Source: Burkholderiales bacterium (GTDB lineage: Bacteria; Pseudomonadota; Gammaproteobacteria; Burkholderiales; JAEUOS01). Taken from it: a stretch of DNA of 59,368 nt. A program made the translations under genes and the position numbers. The first letter of the stretch is position 1, and every line of letters begins with the position of its first letter. The notes under the pieces were generated by a model, which did not search any database, was not told the origin of the DNA, and saw only the letters and a list, made by a program, of their open reading frames with translations. Below are positions 58,040 to 59,368 of this stretch, piece by piece. The stretch covers positions 1-59,368 of the forward strand of contig CANJDH010000019.1 in assembly GCA_947473125.1 (NCBI GenBank), given 5' to 3'.

Positions 58040-59368
58040 TCATGGTGTGGCGCGCGACAGGGTTGAATCCATACGCAGTCGGATGTCGGGTACGCCGGCC
58101 GGGTCGAGGCTGCCGTCCCAGCTGCCGCCGACCGCGCGATACAAGGTGATCCACGCGCCGACGCCTTCGTACTCAAGGGCGGCTACGGCGCCGTCGGCCG
58201 CAAACGAGGTACGGCGCGCGTCTTCAAGCTCGATCAGGCTGGCGAGGCCGACCTGCTGGCGGGTGCGCGCGCCTTCGAGGCTTTCGCGATAGCCCGTGGC
58301 GGCCGCGCGCGCGTCGCTCATGCGCGACGCCACGCCGCCCAGGCGCACCATCGCTTCCTCGACTTCGCGCACCGCATTGCGCACCTTGGCGCGGAAGCTT
58401 GCATCGGCAGCGGCATACTGGGCGCGCGCTGCGTCGGCATTGGCGGCGCGCCGGCCGCCGTCGAGCAGCGGCAAGACCAGCGAGGGGCCGAACGACCAGG
58501 TGGTGACGCTGATGGTGGGGCTGCCGTCGAGCCGCGAACGGGTCGGTGTGACGTTGCCGGCCAGTGTCAGGCGCGGAAATCGCTCGGCTTCGGCGACGCC
58601 GATCCCGGCACTGGCCACCGCAACGTCGCGCTCGGCGGCAGCCACGTCGGGGCGCTGCGCCAGCACCCTGGCCGGTACCGCGTTGATGGCGAACTGGTGC
58701 GGGCGCGGCAGGCGTGGTGGCGTTCCCGCCGCGCGCGCGAGCAGGATACGCAGGGCCGGCTCTTCGATGGCCGTCAGGGCCACCAGCCCCTTGATGTCGA
58801 TTTCGCACAGCGCCTGACGCTGCGACAGGGCCGCAGCGGCATCGGCGGCGCTGGCGCGCGCCAGAGCAGCATTGGCCGAAGACTGCAGGCCCGCCCCTGC
58901 GGTGATGCCGGTCAGCCGCGCTGTCTCGGCACGCGAGGCGGCTTCGACGCGGGCGAGCTCGGTCTGCATTTCGCAAAAGCGGAAATTGACATAGGCATTC
59001 GCGACTTCGGCGGCGAGCGCCACGCGCGCATCGTGCCACGCGGCCACGTTGGCGTCGAGTTGGGCACGCGCCGATTCGCGCTGCCGCGCCAGGCCGCCGA
59101 ACAGGTCGATCTCCCAGCTGCTTTGCACCCCCACCTGGCCCTGGGTGCGCAACACCGCCGGGCCGCCGAAGCTGAAGGCAGAGCGGTTAGCAGCGGCGGT
59201 GGCATCGAGGGACGGGCTGCCGGCAACATTCACCGCCACCGCATCGGCTCGGGCGCGCTCGATGCGCGCCGCCGCCTGCGCCAGCGTGGCGCTGCTGCGC
59301 TGCGCGGACTCGAGCAGGGTAGTGAGACCCGGATCATCAAATTGCTGCCACCACTGCTTGAGCGCGTC
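58040..59368 (-). CDS. Outer-membrane efflux protein (OprM/NodT type), 5' part beyond the window
   Basis: An open frame of 442 residues to the window end, still without signal peptide or start, so the N-terminus (including the lipid anchor, if any) is missing. It begins with DALKQWWQQFDDPGLTTLLE, the common start of the mature OprM-type fold. Further marks are SSWEIDLFGGLARQRESARA, IGVAEAERFPRLTLAG and WSFGPSLVLPLLDGGRRAAN, repeated features of the two OEP halves. It forms the exit duct for the RND pump encoded behind it; its stop overlaps a possible start of the fusion-protein gene. Gene order OMF-MFP-RND is unusual but known. Confidence 0.92.
   Translation of the reverse strand, partial: DALKQWWQQFDDPGLTTLLESAQRSSATLAQAAARIERARADAVAVNVAGSPSLDATAAANRSAFSFGGPAVLRTQGQVGVQSSWEIDLFGGLARQRESARAQLDANVAAWHDARVALAAEVANAYVNFRFCEMQTELARVEAASRAETARLTGITAGAGLQSSANAALARASAADAAAALSQRQALCEIDIKGLVALTAIEEPALRILLARAAGTPPRLPRPHQFAINAVPARVLAQRPDVAAAERDVAVASAGIGVAEAERFPRLTLAGNVTPTRSRLDGSPTISVTTWSFGPSLVLPLLDGGRRAANADAARAQYAAADASFRAKVRNAVREVEEAMVRLGGVASRMSDARAAATGYRESLEGARTRQQVGLASLIELEDARRTSFAADGAVAALEYEGVGAWITLYRAVGGSWDGSLDPAGVPDIRLRMDSTLSRATP

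Overview
The window looks like chromosome of a GC-rich betaproteobacterium, most likely of the order Burkholderiales. The pointers are several orphan Bug/TctC-type solute receptors, a LiuR-controlled leucine/acyl-CoA cluster next to a class I polyhydroxyalkanoate (PHA) synthase, IclR-controlled catabolic modules, and an HAE-type RND efflux operon. No tool was run; all calls rest on reading the translations and the DNA, and the order-level assignment is an inference.

Layout. (1) 1-12.7 kb: a largely minus-strand acyl-CoA degradation cluster. It holds PaaI thioesterase, isovaleryl-CoA dehydrogenase, hotdog thioesterase, carbonic anhydrase, MaoC dehydratase, thiolase, SDR, BktB thiolase, a second acyl-CoA dehydrogenase, a DsbA/HCCA-type isomerase, a lipoprotein and a TetR regulator. 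A MerR-type LiuR gene heads it, with two near-identical 22-bp palindromes as its probable operators. (2) 11.6-14.6 kb: a divergent plus-strand pair, an MBL-fold hydrolase and phaC; an 8-bp hairpin covers the phaC Shine-Dalgarno. (3) 14.6-17.9 kb: an MFS exporter and an IlvD/Edd-type sugar-acid dehydratase.

(4) 17.9-25 kb: accessory DNA. It starts with the 3' half of a tRNA-Asn gene and an IS66 TnpB fragment, then a catabolic module: two 2-oxopentenoate hydratase-type paralogues, dienelactone hydrolase, two Bug receptors, a divergent IclR with a 23-bp palindrome, and a secreted esterase. The module is bracketed by two inverted copies of a ~178-bp IS21-like non-coding repeat. A third copy lies at 40.7 kb and a different IS21-like relic at 23.6 kb. 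(5) 25-30.4 kb: a Phd/VapC-type toxin-antitoxin pair, hipBA with three operators, and a second IclR-Bug-MBL module. (6) 30.6-40.7 kb: a visibly AT-richer block of envelope proteins of unknown role. It includes a broken caspase-like gene, an AIM24 protein, DUF805, a TFIIB-type zinc-ribbon protein, a broken type IV pilin, a Sel1-repeat protein and several unknown membrane or lipoproteins.

(7) 41-49 kb: a phosphonate-type ABC transporter (phnC, two phnE, two separate phnD) interrupted by two toxin-antitoxin pairs and followed by an EgtB/SenA-like non-haem iron enzyme and a lipocalin-like protein. (8) 49-53.8 kb: core genes, namely a DUF6279-like lipoprotein, glmU, a RidA protein and glmS. (9) 53.8 kb to the end: an RND pump operon (outer-membrane factor, membrane fusion protein, inner-membrane pump), whose first gene runs off the window.

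The best candidates for something new are the repeat-bracketed catabolic module, the interleaved phnD/toxin-antitoxin/EgtB-like locus with its paired terminator-bearing repeats, the low-GC envelope block, and the hairpin over the phaC ribosome-binding site.
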